A stretch of DNA of 64,000 bases from Flavobacterium branchiarum (GTDB taxonomy: Bacteria; Bacteroidota; Bacteroidia; Flavobacteriales; Flavobacteriaceae). Where the stretch lies: the NCBI RefSeq assembly GCF_030409845.1, contig NZ_JAUFQQ010000005.1:1550001-1614000 (forward strand). The letters run 5' to 3'. Shown here one piece after another: positions 52,617 through 61,293 of the stretch. The position numbers were made by a program, and so were the translations under genes. A model generated the notes under the pieces. The model made no database searches, had not been told where the DNA came from, and was given only the letters and a program-made list of their open reading frames with translations. How positions within the stretch are numbered: position 1 is the first letter of the stretch; every line of letters starts with the position of its first letter.

Positions 52617-54230
52617 TCAGTCATTCCCAAGGCTTAATAACCCGTCTTCAATAACCAAATTGTGCAGTTCATCCATCAACTTCTCCACTATAATATTCAT
52701 ATGAGAAACCTCATCTTTGTTTAGCTTTGACAATTGATGATGAAGGGTCATATTTCTATCCTGATAAGGAAAAAAATTAGTCCAGAACTGCTCTATGAGA
52801 TAATTATACTTTCTTATATCAGAATCTGCATAGATACATAACTGCCATAATGTTTGATTGGAAAGATAATTAGGCAGGTAAAAAGTTTTTACAAAAATGT
52901 ATGTTCTGCAAAATGACATAAAAAATAATGCGAAAAAGTATTCTAAACCTTGATAGTTCTCTTTAGTATTACTGGCTATTGTAAAAAATTGCATAGCGAT
53001 ATCTTTGGTCGGCTTATAATAAAAAAGCAGATCAGCATGATAAGTATTATGAGGAATCTCCCAGTGAAATTCAGGAAGATATTTACTTGATGAATATATC
53101 AGATATTCGTTTTGAATAATTCCGGAAAAGAAACTTTGATTTTGATACAGATTAGCTTGTATCCAGTAACGGCTGTGGCTTAACAAAACAAAGTCATGTT
53201 TTTCTCCTATTTTGCATTTTAGAGATTGACTGATTAATTTTAATTTTTCATTACCAGTCCCCACGGCTATAAGCATCAGATAATAAGTCGTTTTCTCACC
53301 ATAGGTAATTTGATGATATAAGTAGATTTCTTCAACTTCTGAAATTTCTAATATAGTTTCTATCGCAGTGTCAAGGATTATATCCTTCGGCTTGTCACTA
53401 GTTTGACATACAGCTTGATTACTTTCATGCAGTCCTTTCTTTATCAACTTCTTTAGTTCGGCAAGCCTTTTTTCTACAAGACAATAGAGACTACTCTGTG
53501 CAATTCCAACTGCATCATACATTTCTTCTTTATAAATCAGATCATCATCGGCAGAAGCTTCTTTTGCTTTTGTAAATAAATCAGTAAGATAAAATTTGTT
53601 GCGGTTGTTTCTCACGAAGTATTTTTGAATATCAGGTATGTATTGGATAAGGCTATTAATCCTTTCATCTAAACTTAGCAAAGCAGATTTATTTCCCAAG
53701 TACAGTTCTTCTAAACACTCAATATCATATTCAACGAGTCTTGCATAAGATGTAAAAACACTGTTTGAAGAACCTTCTGATATCAGGTTTTTAATCTGCC
53801 ACATATGAAGATCGTGATCGTGGTAAAAATTGTTTTCATACTCATTAAATCTCTTCTTGTATTTTTTCCATTTCTCTATTGTGAAAACAGAATTTTCCAG
53901 CTCATTATTCTGGTAGATAACAGCAGACTCACGGCAGTAAGACGCTATGAAGGGAGAACCTAACGAATAATGATGATGAAGTTTTGAGGAGAAGATAAAA
54001 GATATATTAATTTGAAAGCGTTCCCTAACCTTTCTTACCCAGTTACTCTGCTGAAGGTCCTGAGCATCTATATTGCTTTCAATATGGATAATAAGATAGG
54101 AAAATGCAAAAGACTTGTGTCTGGTAAAAAACATTTGAATAATATTATATTTGTGGATTAATTGTCTAAGTATGTTTTCCAAATACTCGTTTTCGAGTTT
54201 TGGAAATGAAAGTTTTTCTAGAGTTTTCAT
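52617..54230 (-). CDS. Hypothetical protein, possible NTase/HEPN-like architecture
   Basis: A 537-residue protein without signal peptide or clear membrane helix. The middle part (about residues 280-380) has ETILEISEVEEIYLYHQITY then YYLMLIAVGTG, a strand pattern like a minimal nucleotidyltransferase but without a clear GS-D-x-D. The C-terminal third (about 395-530) is helical (YFFALFFMSFCRTYIFVKTF) and could be HEPN-like. The assignment is weak. It is the middle gene of the three-gene operon, divergent from an XRE regulator. Confidence 0.45.
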   Translation of the reverse strand: MKTLEKLSFPKLENEYLENILRQLIHKYNIIQMFFTRHKSFAFSYLIIHIESNIDAQDLQQSNWVRKVRERFQINISFIFSSKLHHHYSLGSPFIASYCRESAVIYQNNELENSVFTIEKWKKYKKRFNEYENNFYHDHDLHMWQIKNLISEGSSNSVFTSYARLVEYDIECLEELYLGNKSALLSLDERINSLIQYIPDIQKYFVRNNRNKFYLTDLFTKAKEASADDDLIYKEEMYDAVGIAQSSLYCLVEKRLAELKKLIKKGLHESNQAVCQTSDKPKDIILDTAIETILEISEVEEIYLYHQITYGEKTTYYLMLIAVGTGNEKLKLISQSLKCKIGEKHDFVLLSHSRYWIQANLYQNQSFFSGIIQNEYLIYSSSKYLPEFHWEIPHNTYHADLLFYYKPTKDIAMQFFTIASNTKENYQGLEYFFALFFMSFCRTYIFVKTFYLPNYLSNQTLWQLCIYADSDIRKYNYLIEQFWTNFFPYQDRNMTLHHQLSKLNKDEVSHMNIIVEKLMDELHNLVIEDGLLSLGND

Positions 54231-54265
54231 AATATTGTGTTTTTGAAGATTAGATAAAGGGTATT

Positions 54266-54826
54266 TTATTCCGGTGAAGGTTGAACCTGTTCATTTTTCT
54301 TAATTCTCTCTATACCTCTTTCTTTCATTATTTCCGCCGCATCGAGCATTTTGATTAAATGAATATAAGGTGTCATAAGGTTAGAGTCAGGATCTACATG
54401 GTATGGAGACAATGAAAGCTCTGCCATTTCACATAAGAAAAATTCGAACTGTTGCAGTGTTCTCGCTTCAAATGCATTTTGAAGCACCAAAAAAGGATTG
54501 TCGAATTCTTCCTTTGTCAGGGAAGAAAGATGAAATACCGTTTCAGATCGGGAAGACTCTTTCACTTTCCATTTCTTGTCTTTCCCCTTCAGGCAGTAAC
54601 AGACTTTGAGAAAAGAGCAAATAGCAGTATAAAAGACAAAAACATTGCAGGGAGCTTCCTGTTTGAAAACTTTTCTCTTATAACAGTAAAGCACCGCTTC
54701 ACTTAAATTCTGTTTATAATAATCAAGATGTGCAAAGTCAAAAATGGCGTCAAATGCCTCAAATGGATTTCCTGCCACAAACCCTGCCCAGAACCTTGTT
54801 TCGAAGGATATTTTATTCTTTTTCAT
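54266..54826 (-). CDS. Hypothetical protein
   Basis: A 186-residue helical protein with several Cys (residues 48-80) and conserved-looking aromatic clusters (WAGFVAGNPFEAFDAIFDFA, LDYYKQNLSEAVLYCYKRKV). No catalytic motif, signal peptide or family was recognised. It is first in the operon with the two genes downstream. The divergent XRE gene starts 180 bp away, so this operon is a likely target of that regulator. Confidence 0.5.
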   Translation of the reverse strand: MKKNKISFETRFWAGFVAGNPFEAFDAIFDFAHLDYYKQNLSEAVLYCYKRKVFKQEAPCNVFVFYTAICSFLKVCYCLKGKDKKWKVKESSRSETVFHLSSLTKEEFDNPFLVLQNAFEARTLQQFEFFLCEMAELSLSPYHVDPDSNLMTPYIHLIKMLDAAEIMKERGIERIKKNEQVQPSPE

Positions 54827-54935
54827 AGTGGGAAGATTTAAAATTCAAAGCGAAGTTCCACCCGTTCAAAAGGATAATCTAGTCAAAAAGCGGATATAAT
54901 ATCTGACAAATGGGATATTGTACCGGATATTTTTT

Positions 54936-54980
54936 TATCTTTGAAACTCAGAATTTTTAATCCAAATGGCTTTATCTTTG
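54936..54980 (+). promoter_or_regulatory. Double TATCTTTGA boxes upstream of second XRE gene
   Basis: TATCTTTG at 54936-54943 and 54973-54980, spaced 37 bp as at the paralogous locus near 12.8 kb. Flanking text such as CCAAATGG between the boxes is conserved as well. Confidence 0.5.
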
Positions 54981-55005
54981 AGCCTGTTGAAAATTGAAAC
55001 TCATA

Positions 55006-55410
55006 ATGGAACAGAAAATACATCAGGGAAGAAACGTAAAACGTTTTAGAGAAATGCTTGGAATCAAACAGGAGGCATTGGCTTTTGATCTGGGAGATGA
55101 TTGGAATCAAAAGAAAATTTCCATGCTCGAGCAAAAAGATGAAATTGAAGATAATTTACTTAATCAAATCTCAGCTATATTAAAAATTCCAGTTGAAGCT
55201 TTTCAGAATTTTGATGAAGAGCAGGCTATTAATATCATTTCAAATACTTTTCACGATGAAGCATTCATCGGTAATTCTGGTGGCACTTATAATGTTAATC
55301 CAGTACAAGAAATTTTAAAGCTTCATGAAGAAAAGATTGGTCTGTATGAGAGGATGTTGAAGGAGAAGGATGACATGATGGCAAGGCTTGAAAAATTAAT
55401 CAATAAATAA
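55006..55410 (+). CDS. XRE-family regulator, paralogue of the 12.4-kb gene
   Basis: A predicted 134-residue regulator. The HTH (KRFREMLGIKQEALAFDLGD, DWNQKKISMLEQKDEIEDNL) and the C-terminal coiled coil (LYERMLKEKDDMMARLEKLI) nearly duplicate the gene at 12357-12761. The middle 85-105 differs (NSGGTYNVNPVQEI). The ATG at 55006 is used rather than an upstream TTG. It is divergent from the three unknown genes and faces the mobilization genes. Confidence 0.87.
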   Translation: MEQKIHQGRNVKRFREMLGIKQEALAFDLGDDWNQKKISMLEQKDEIEDNLLNQISAILKIPVEAFQNFDEEQAINIISNTFHDEAFIGNSGGTYNVNPVQEILKLHEEKIGLYERMLKEKDDMMARLEKLINK

Positions 55411-55466
55411 TAATTGAGATAATTCCCATATTTTTGATTTCTTATATTGTTGTATTTTATATTAAA

Positions 55467-56723
55467 TCATCTTTTTATGGCTCTTTTTCTTTTTCTTTTT
55501 AGCAATTCATCATCAACACGTGGATCGATTTCAAAGGAAGGAGATAATAAAATAGATGCTAATTTTTCGGTGTTAATCTGCCAATCTGCCAATGACTGCT
55601 CAGTTTGTTCCATTTGATTTTCTATTTTATTATCAGCACTAAATAATTCATGGAGTTTTAAGTTTTGATCAACTTCACCCTCTTTGAAATCTATACCTGA
55701 TTGTTCATGAAAGAAGTGATTCTCCTGGATAAAACCTCCTTTATTTATTATTGGTAAAACTTGAATAGCAAATTTCATCATTCGCTCTTGATACTCTTTT
55801 AAATTCTTTGGTTTTATCACCAAAACATTGAAATGAGCATTCATAATTTGTTTTTTTATATCACCAATATTAATCGATTCTAGTTCTATTTTTTTATTGA
55901 TTTCATGCTTGTCCTGAGGGCTTCCATTTTTTAAAATATTTTGATTTTGAAATTTTTCCAGTTCTTTTCTTTTATAATTAAAATGTTCGTCAAAAATTTT
56001 TTCGTTCGAATTAATCCATTTAACTCTATCAAATCCTACTTGATATTCGTTATTACCAATTTTTCTATTGGTATGTTTTTCATTACAAGTAGGACTTAAT
56101 TTTAATTGTTGAGTTTTGTCTTTTCTGGAAACAATTATGTGAATATGAGATTGCAATCCTTTTTTATACTGTCCAGAAATTTCCTTTCCGTCAACAACCT
56201 CTTTATCTGTACCCTTAAATTTCCTAAAATGTTCAATTTTACCAAAATAAACTAAATCAGCTCCCGTTTTTATTCCTTTGTCTTGACGATTAAAATTCAA
56301 AGCATAGTTATCCATTGCTTTGCGACCATACTCTCTAATAAGGTTATTAAACTGCTCTAATTCGGATGAATTTAATTCTAAAACACTTGTTACTTCTCTT
56401 TTACCAGTGGCTAGAAAAGCAATATGACTCAACTCATTCTCGCTGAAGCTAATTGTAGGAGCAAAATATTTAGCATCATTTGCTCCTAATTTTCTTTTAT
56501 TATTATCGATAGAACTAATAACATCTATCGTGCTGATATTAATCTCTGAAGCTGTAAAGAAACCTTGCTTCATGTTTTCTAGCTTAAATATTTCATTCAT
56601 TAAGGAAGACTTTTTGATGAGTTTATCTAATTCTTCATTTTCCTTTTCTAAGTAAATTGCCAAATTGGAACAACTTCCTTTGTTGTCAGCTCCAAGTGTA
56701 CTATGTGGTTTAGATATTGGCAT
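55467..56723 (-). CDS. MobB-type relaxase of island C (DUF5712-like)
   Basis: A 418-residue relaxase that would nick the island's oriT. Features: N-terminal HSTLGADNKGSCSNLAIYLE, a central region with YALNFNRQDKGIKTGADLVY, and the metal-binding GLQSHIHIIVSRKDKTQQ (about residue 206-223). This resembles Bacteroidota MobB/DUF5712 relaxases and is unrelated in sequence to the island B relaxase. The C-terminus is basic (KRKRKRAIKR). Start and upstream gene stop share base 56723. Confidence 0.82.
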   Translation of the reverse strand: MPISKPHSTLGADNKGSCSNLAIYLEKENEELDKLIKKSSLMNEIFKLENMKQGFFTASEINISTIDVISSIDNNKRKLGANDAKYFAPTISFSENELSHIAFLATGKREVTSVLELNSSELEQFNNLIREYGRKAMDNYALNFNRQDKGIKTGADLVYFGKIEHFRKFKGTDKEVVDGKEISGQYKKGLQSHIHIIVSRKDKTQQLKLSPTCNEKHTNRKIGNNEYQVGFDRVKWINSNEKIFDEHFNYKRKELEKFQNQNILKNGSPQDKHEINKKIELESINIGDIKKQIMNAHFNVLVIKPKNLKEYQERMMKFAIQVLPIINKGGFIQENHFFHEQSGIDFKEGEVDQNLKLHELFSADNKIENQMEQTEQSLADWQINTEKLASILLSPSFEIDPRVDDELLKRKRKRAIKR

Positions 56724-57241
56724 TATGAAAAAAGAGATTTAATTTTACTCAAAGTGCCAGATTTATTTTTATCGTCTAATAGTTGACAAAGAAGTAAAAT
56801 GGCTTGTCGGTTTTTTTGTAATTCAGCAACTACCATTTTAACTCTTTCTACATCATTGCTATTTATTTTATTCAGATTCTCAAAATGAGCTTTTTTTATT
56901 TCAGTAGTTCGTTCTGAATGTTGTTCTAAGAGTTTATTGATTGAAATAATTAATTTTGATATTTCTTCCTTTTGAGCATTTTGATAATTAAAAATATCTT
57001 GTCTTAATGGTTTCAAAATATCTCTTTCTTGAACTTTTAAAAAAGAGACTATTCTTTTATCTAAAGCAGCAACCATTAAAGATGGATCTTTGTTTACAGC
57101 ATCTTTAGGGTCGATACCAGTTTTCTTGAAATAATAAATCATTTCTTGTATAAGAGCCCCTAAGTTCATTCGCAGACTTTCAGATAATTTTCCAAGTTCT
57201 GTATGAGCTTTTTCATCTATAATAATACTTTTTTTAGTCAT
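56723..57241 (-). CDS. BfmA/BtgA-type mobilization protein
   Basis: A 172-residue relaxosome accessory protein. The N-terminal SIIIDEKAHTELGKLSESLR is a ribbon-helix-helix-like DNA-binding start, followed by LGALIQEMIYYFKKTGIDPK, which is typical of the BfmA/BtgA family from Bacteroides mobilizable transposons. The rest (75-172) is a long helical region. It lies next to the oriT-like hairpin and is translated together with the relaxase. Confidence 0.85.
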   Translation of the reverse strand: MTKKSIIIDEKAHTELGKLSESLRMNLGALIQEMIYYFKKTGIDPKDAVNKDPSLMVAALDKRIVSFLKVQERDILKPLRQDIFNYQNAQKEEISKLIISINKLLEQHSERTTEIKKAHFENLNKINSNDVERVKMVVAELQKNRQAILLLCQLLDDKNKSGTLSKIKSLFS

Positions 57242-57359
57242 AATTATAATTTTTAATACTGTTAATCAATGAGTTAAACCTCTAATTATATTTAAATTAT
57301 AAAATCTTATAAACTTCATTCTTAAAGAAAGCCTTATTTTCAAGGCTCTAGCCTCGCAG

Positions 57360-57401
57360 AGCAAGTAGGATAGGGGTTTTTCCGCCCCTGTCCTACTTGC
57401 T
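57360..57401. other. Candidate oriT hairpin of island C
   Basis: AGCAAGTAGGATAGGGG (57360-57376) pairs with CCCCTGTCCTACTTGCT (57385-57401), 16 of 17 bp, with an 8-nt loop. A second, smaller hairpin (AGCCTT / AAGGCT, 57329-57346) lies next to it. The position between BtgA-like and primase genes equals that of the island B hairpin. Confidence 0.6.
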
Positions 57402-57450
57402 ACTCTTTCAGAGACATTTAGATTGCGCTATTGTATAGATTTCTAATATT

Positions 57451-58299
57451 TTAGACGTATCTTTTACATAAAAATTCATTTAAATCTTTGCATTCTGAAT
57501 AAGCTACTCTACCATCTTTGGCTCCTGGAAATTGAGCTGAAATCAATTTAGTGTATTTGTCTCCGGCTTCATCATTATCAAGAAACAATTCAATTATTTT
57601 ATAGTTTTCTAAAATAGGAGTATTCTTTTCAAGTAGTGCTACAGAGTTTAAAATCAAAGAATCTGATTCTTCCATTGGTAGATTATTCCAAATTTGCTGG
57701 AACGACAAATAGTCAAAAAAACCTTCATAAATCCTTAGTATTTGTGAATTATTGTTAATCAAAGTTATATCCTTCTTTTTCAAACAAATTTTCGCATACT
57801 TGGTTCTTATTTCCCATCCTTGACTATTATTTTGGAATCCAATCCCGAAGTATTTTTTATCATTGATGATGTAGTGTACTTCTTTTAGCTGTTCAATATT
57901 TTTATAAAATTTTATATGTCTACTCTCCAGATATTGTAATAAAGCGAAATGTTGAATTGGGATTATTTTTTCAATTTGATTAGTATTATTTTCTTTAATT
58001 GGCATTTCAGAAATTTGCTTTTGAAAAGAAAAAAGAGTGTTAAACTTTTCTAAGTAACTCAAAGCCTCTGTAACATTAAATCCAAACTTTTGAATTACAA
58101 AATCTATTACGTTTCCTCCAACTTGTTCCCCATGGTCAAACCATCTATTAATTTTTCTATTGAGTTTAAATGAAGCTGTTTTTTCAATCCTAAATGGAGA
58201 GAGGTACCAACTTTCAGTTTCATTACATTTAGTGGGTTCACACCCTAAATTTTGAAGAACTTTTTCTATTGGTATTTCCCTTGCTTGTGTTGTATTCAT
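57451..58299 (-). CDS. Mobile-element primase (CHC2-like plus TOPRIM), island C
   Basis: A 282-residue primase related to the island B protein. The N-terminal ESWYLSPFRIEKTASFKLNR and WFDHGEQVGGNVIDFVIQKF follow the CHC2 pattern without its Cys ligands. The TOPRIM domain shows ILRIYEGFFDYLSFQ and IELFLDNDEAGDKY, i.e. Glu and D-x-D. It would prime replication from the iterons just upstream of its start. Sequence identity with island B's protein is modest, so the elements diverged long ago. Confidence 0.82.
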   Translation of the reverse strand: MNTTQAREIPIEKVLQNLGCEPTKCNETESWYLSPFRIEKTASFKLNRKINRWFDHGEQVGGNVIDFVIQKFGFNVTEALSYLEKFNTLFSFQKQISEMPIKENNTNQIEKIIPIQHFALLQYLESRHIKFYKNIEQLKEVHYIINDKKYFGIGFQNNSQGWEIRTKYAKICLKKKDITLINNNSQILRIYEGFFDYLSFQQIWNNLPMEESDSLILNSVALLEKNTPILENYKIIELFLDNDEAGDKYTKLISAQFPGAKDGRVAYSECKDLNEFLCKRYV

Positions 58300-58333
58300 T
58301 GCAGTATTTTTGACGGTTTAAAAATTAAAATAA

Positions 58334-58526
58334 ATGATGAATTGATGACAAAGTACATTCATCCCAATAATAACAATGGTTAACCCGTCATCATCTTGTC
58401 ATCATGTCATCACTTTTAAATTTCAGTCATCATTTTTTATCATCACTTTATATTTTGATGACAAAATGATGACAAAAAAAGCCTTACTGTTGTTGACTTA
58501 AACCTACATTGTCATCAATTCATCAT
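58334..58526. repeat. Iteron array of island C (TTGATGACA / TGTCATCAA)
   Basis: About ten copies of TGATGACA or its complement TGTCATCA lie within 190 bp, for example at 58343, 58387, 58396, 58406, 58425, 58438, 58456, 58467 and 58510. The array fills the primase-helicase gap and enters the last codons of the helicase gene, as in island B. The repeat differs from that of island B by one inserted A (TTGATGCA against TTGATGACA). Confidence 0.7.
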
Positions 58527-59712
58527 TATAATCAGATAAAAAATCTTTAGTGATCGAATAATAACGACCTTTTGTTGAGTTTTGATAAAAATCAAGGTCG
58601 TTTGTGATGCTTACTTTTTGATACTGGTTTGAATTTTTTGCTTGCTCTAACTTCCAATTTTTACGTATAATATTTTTTATTTCAACAGCGTCATATTTAA
58701 TCTTAAACTTGTTTAAAATATTCAATAAGTCCGAGAAACTAAAATCTAAATTTTCGATATCCAAACTTTCCATTGTATTCAATAAAACATTAACCAATTC
58801 CCTTTCAATTTGATTTGAATTATGCCTTACTAATTTTAACAAAGCTTTTGTTTTAATTTGATCTGGAGTAAACCACATTCGTGATTGATTTTCAGTAGAT
58901 AGTTTTCTATTGATTAAAAAATGTAAAAATGCTGGAATTTCATCGGTTAGTTTTTGTAAAATATCAACATCCTCTTTTTGAAATTTATTAACCTTTATTA
59001 CCCAAAAACGGATTTCGTCCGCATCAATTTTAATAAATGAGGTTTCGTTGTTTGAACACAAAATAAATTTCCCAAAAAATGATGCTTCCTTTTTATCTTT
59101 TCCTTTTGCTTCTGTTTTATGTGTGTTAGTTGTAGATAAGTATTTTATTCGCTCGGTTAGTTCATCAGTCTTAAAAAGTACTTCATCAATACAAATTAAA
59201 AGTTTAGAACTCCAATCAGCGTTAAAATTTGAAGTGAAATCACTATTGGTCAGAAAAGTGAGGTTGTATTCAAATATTTCTTTAAGCCACTTTAAGAAAG
59301 TAGACTTACCAGTATTGCGTTCCTTACTAACTAAACATAAAATTGGAAGAATTTGAGTTGGTTTTAAATATATCATTTGTAGATAATCAATGCCTAATTC
59401 TAATTGCTCTCCAAAAATATGGGATAAAAAACTAAGGGTATTTTCTATTTCTCCTTCGCAAGGCGATTTACTTATTTGATGATAAGTATTATAATAATCC
59501 TGAATTCTTTTTAAAAATAATTCAGGGCGGTTCTCAGGAATACAAATGAAACCATCATATCTTTCAATTTCTGAAAGAGCATTTTTACCATGATCTTGCC
59601 TAATCAATTCTGGAGACCATATAACCAAAATTTCTACGAAATCACCCGAAGATAAAGGGTACAGGGATTTCTTAAAATAGGAAGTTCCTATTCGTAAATA
59701 TTTCTCTTTCAT
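58504..59712 (-). CDS. SF3-like primase-helicase (DUF5906 type), island C
   Basis: A predicted 402-residue ATPase, counterpart of the island B helicase. Walker A is SKERNTGKSTFLKWLKEIF (about residues 132-150), Walker B KLLICIDEVLF, sensor FILCSNNETSFI and arginine region RFWVIKVNKF. The ATG at 59712 is preferred to TTG three codons upstream. It is directly upstream of the iteron array, supporting a role at the element's origin. The C-terminal 300-400 domain is the most divergent part and may read the iterons. Confidence 0.82.
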   Translation of the reverse strand: MKEKYLRIGTSYFKKSLYPLSSGDFVEILVIWSPELIRQDHGKNALSEIERYDGFICIPENRPELFLKRIQDYYNTYHQISKSPCEGEIENTLSFLSHIFGEQLELGIDYLQMIYLKPTQILPILCLVSKERNTGKSTFLKWLKEIFEYNLTFLTNSDFTSNFNADWSSKLLICIDEVLFKTDELTERIKYLSTTNTHKTEAKGKDKKEASFFGKFILCSNNETSFIKIDADEIRFWVIKVNKFQKEDVDILQKLTDEIPAFLHFLINRKLSTENQSRMWFTPDQIKTKALLKLVRHNSNQIERELVNVLLNTMESLDIENLDFSFSDLLNILNKFKIKYDAVEIKNIIRKNWKLEQAKNSNQYQKVSITNDLDFYQNSTKGRYYSITKDFLSDYNDELMTM

Positions 59713-59800
59713 TTTGTACAATGTTTTTTATTGTATTTTGGAGAATACAACATAATTAGAGTTAAAATAAAGCGTTACAATTTAGCGGAATTGAACACTT

Positions 59801-60088
59801 TTATTTTTTTAACTGCTTGGAAAATTTAGACAAAACTTCCTCATCTGAATAGACTTTGTGCTTTCTAATCCATTCAACTATTTCAACTCGATCGAAGAAT
59901 AAAGCTCCGTTGGTAGGCTTGTTATGAGGGATTAATTTTTTAGCAGATAATTTGTGAATCGTACTATCTGAAAAGCCTGTATAGTTCATGAGATCTTTAA
60001 TAGTGAAAATCTCTTTTTGGAACTGATTACCTTTTGTAATCATCATTTTAATTTCATTTAACTGTTCAATAATTTTTTGTGGGTTCAT
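59801..60088 (-). CDS. Excisionase-like helix-turn-helix protein, island C
   Basis: A 95-residue protein with helical N-terminus and an excisionase/MerR-type HTH: FTIKDLMNYTGFSDSTIHKL then LIPHNKPTNGALFFDRVEIV and EWIRKHK. It corresponds in position and size to the island B excisionase gene. It probably biases the integrase toward excision and/or controls the replication genes downstream. Confidence 0.8.
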   Translation of the reverse strand: MNPQKIIEQLNEIKMMITKGNQFQKEIFTIKDLMNYTGFSDSTIHKLSAKKLIPHNKPTNGALFFDRVEIVEWIRKHKVYSDEEVLSKFSKQLKK

Positions 60089-60180
60089 AATTTTTGTTTT
60101 AGAATTATGAGGCTAAACTATTGGAATGAAACTAGATGAAACGTGGAATTGCGACTTGGTCACGTAATAATTCGGGGAAT

Positions 60181-60909
60181 TTACATTTTTTGAACACTTT
60201 CGTATACCTTCTTTTGACAAAGGGTGACGGTTATTCGATTTTTATCTGATAATGATTTTTCATTTACAGGAATATATTTACCGGCTTTTTTATATTGTAA
60301 CAGAGAAGCTATACTTTTTTTAGGTATTACACGGTTTGAATCTAATTTTATCAAGAAAGGAATCATAAATTCATTGATAAAAGCGTGTGTTTCCTGAGCA
60401 CTAATTTCTAATTTAAAAAAATAATTGTTCGTAGATTTTTTTAAGCAATTAGCAATCAAACTTTGAAAGTCAATTAATAAAGTGTCATCGTTAAATAGTT
60501 CAATCTTTTTAAATTCAATATAATAGTAATTTATTGCCTCTTTATTAGCCTCAATTAAATCAGCTACTTTTTTTTCAGATATATTGTTTGAAGACTTTGA
60601 TGTATTTTGAAACTGAGATAAATTACTATTAGACTTTTCTCTATTATATCGATTAAAAATATTATCACCTTTTAAAAAATACATAGATGATACCGTAAGT
60701 AAAAATGAAAAAACTACTCCTAAAATTAGAAGTATTAAATGGAATAAAATAAAATTACCATTGTATAACTGAAAAGTACTTAGAATAACTACCGAAATAG
60801 GTAATACCGGGGCTAAAATAAGTGAAACCTTTTTGGAGGCTATTTTAGCATTTACCTTTTGTACTTGTTGATGGAGAAAGAAAAATATTTTTTCAATTAT
60901 TCTTGCCAT
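60181..60909 (-). CDS. Membrane protein of the element backbone, island C
   Basis: A predicted 242-residue protein with two central membrane helices (about residues 30-45 and 55-80) and a soluble C-terminal half rich in Asn and Ser. It is the functional counterpart by position of 27045-27866. The start ATG at 60909 (MARIIEKIFFFLHQ) is preferred to upstream TTG. It is the gene closest to the right att site. No family was recognised. Confidence 0.5.
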   Translation of the reverse strand: MARIIEKIFFFLHQQVQKVNAKIASKKVSLILAPVLPISVVILSTFQLYNGNFILFHLILLILGVVFSFLLTVSSMYFLKGDNIFNRYNREKSNSNLSQFQNTSKSSNNISEKKVADLIEANKEAINYYYIEFKKIELFNDDTLLIDFQSLIANCLKKSTNNYFFKLEISAQETHAFINEFMIPFLIKLDSNRVIPKKSIASLLQYKKAGKYIPVNEKSLSDKNRITVTLCQKKVYESVQKM

Positions 60910-61003
60910 AACACTAATTATTTTTAATTGAAAAGTAAAAATACTAAAAAACACAGCTAAATGAAACAGAATGAAAAGTTTACTATCTTTACGAGGTCAG
61001 CAA

Positions 61004-61024
61004 TTTGTTGTACATATATTGTAC
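61004..61024. promoter_or_regulatory. Integrase arm-type site, right end of island C
   Basis: TTTGTTGTACATATATTGTA plus one base repeats the site at 35276-35296 in the same orientation, 52 bp from the tRNA 3' end. Confidence 0.5.
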
Positions 61025-61038
61025 TGATGAAAACAAAA

Positions 61039-61064
61039 AAGCCCCTACATTGCTGTAAAGGCTT
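61039..61064 (-). terminator. Terminator of the CAU tRNA gene
   Basis: AAGCCTTTACA / TGTAGGGGCTT on the minus strand with a T-run, 12 bp behind the tRNA. Copies of this hairpin accompany every att copy in the window. Confidence 0.75.
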
Positions 61065-61075
61065 GATTTTATTAG

Positions 61076-61149
61076 TGGTCCCACCTGGGCTCGAACCAGG
61101 GACCACCTGATTATGAGTCAGGTGCTCTAACCAGCTGAGCTATAGGACC
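61076..61149 (-). tRNA. tRNA with anticodon CAU (Met or lysidine-type Ile)
   Basis: A 74-nt cloverleaf: acceptor GGTCCTA / TGGGACC, D-arm AGCTCAGCTGGTTAGAGC, anticodon stem CCTGA / TCAGG with loop CTCATAA, T-arm CTGGTTCGAGCCCAG. No encoded CCA. Elongator Met and Ile2 cannot be separated by eye. Its 3' half is the integration target (attB) of the islands, and the present copy is intact. Confidence 0.93.
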
Positions 61150-61293
61150 GGTTTAGAGTTTGCAATATTACCACTATTTTCCAGTTGTAGCAAATATTTG
61201 GGCATGATTTTTACGTTATTTTCAATATTATTTTCAATAAATTTGAAACTAACTGATTTTTAAGCTTCTAATTCTGCTCATAAATACTCCGAA

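Noticed and set aside
54403..54706. Two plus-strand frames inside the unknown 186-residue gene
   Set aside because: Antisense overlap, low-quality composition and no start signal. The minus-strand gene fits its operon better.
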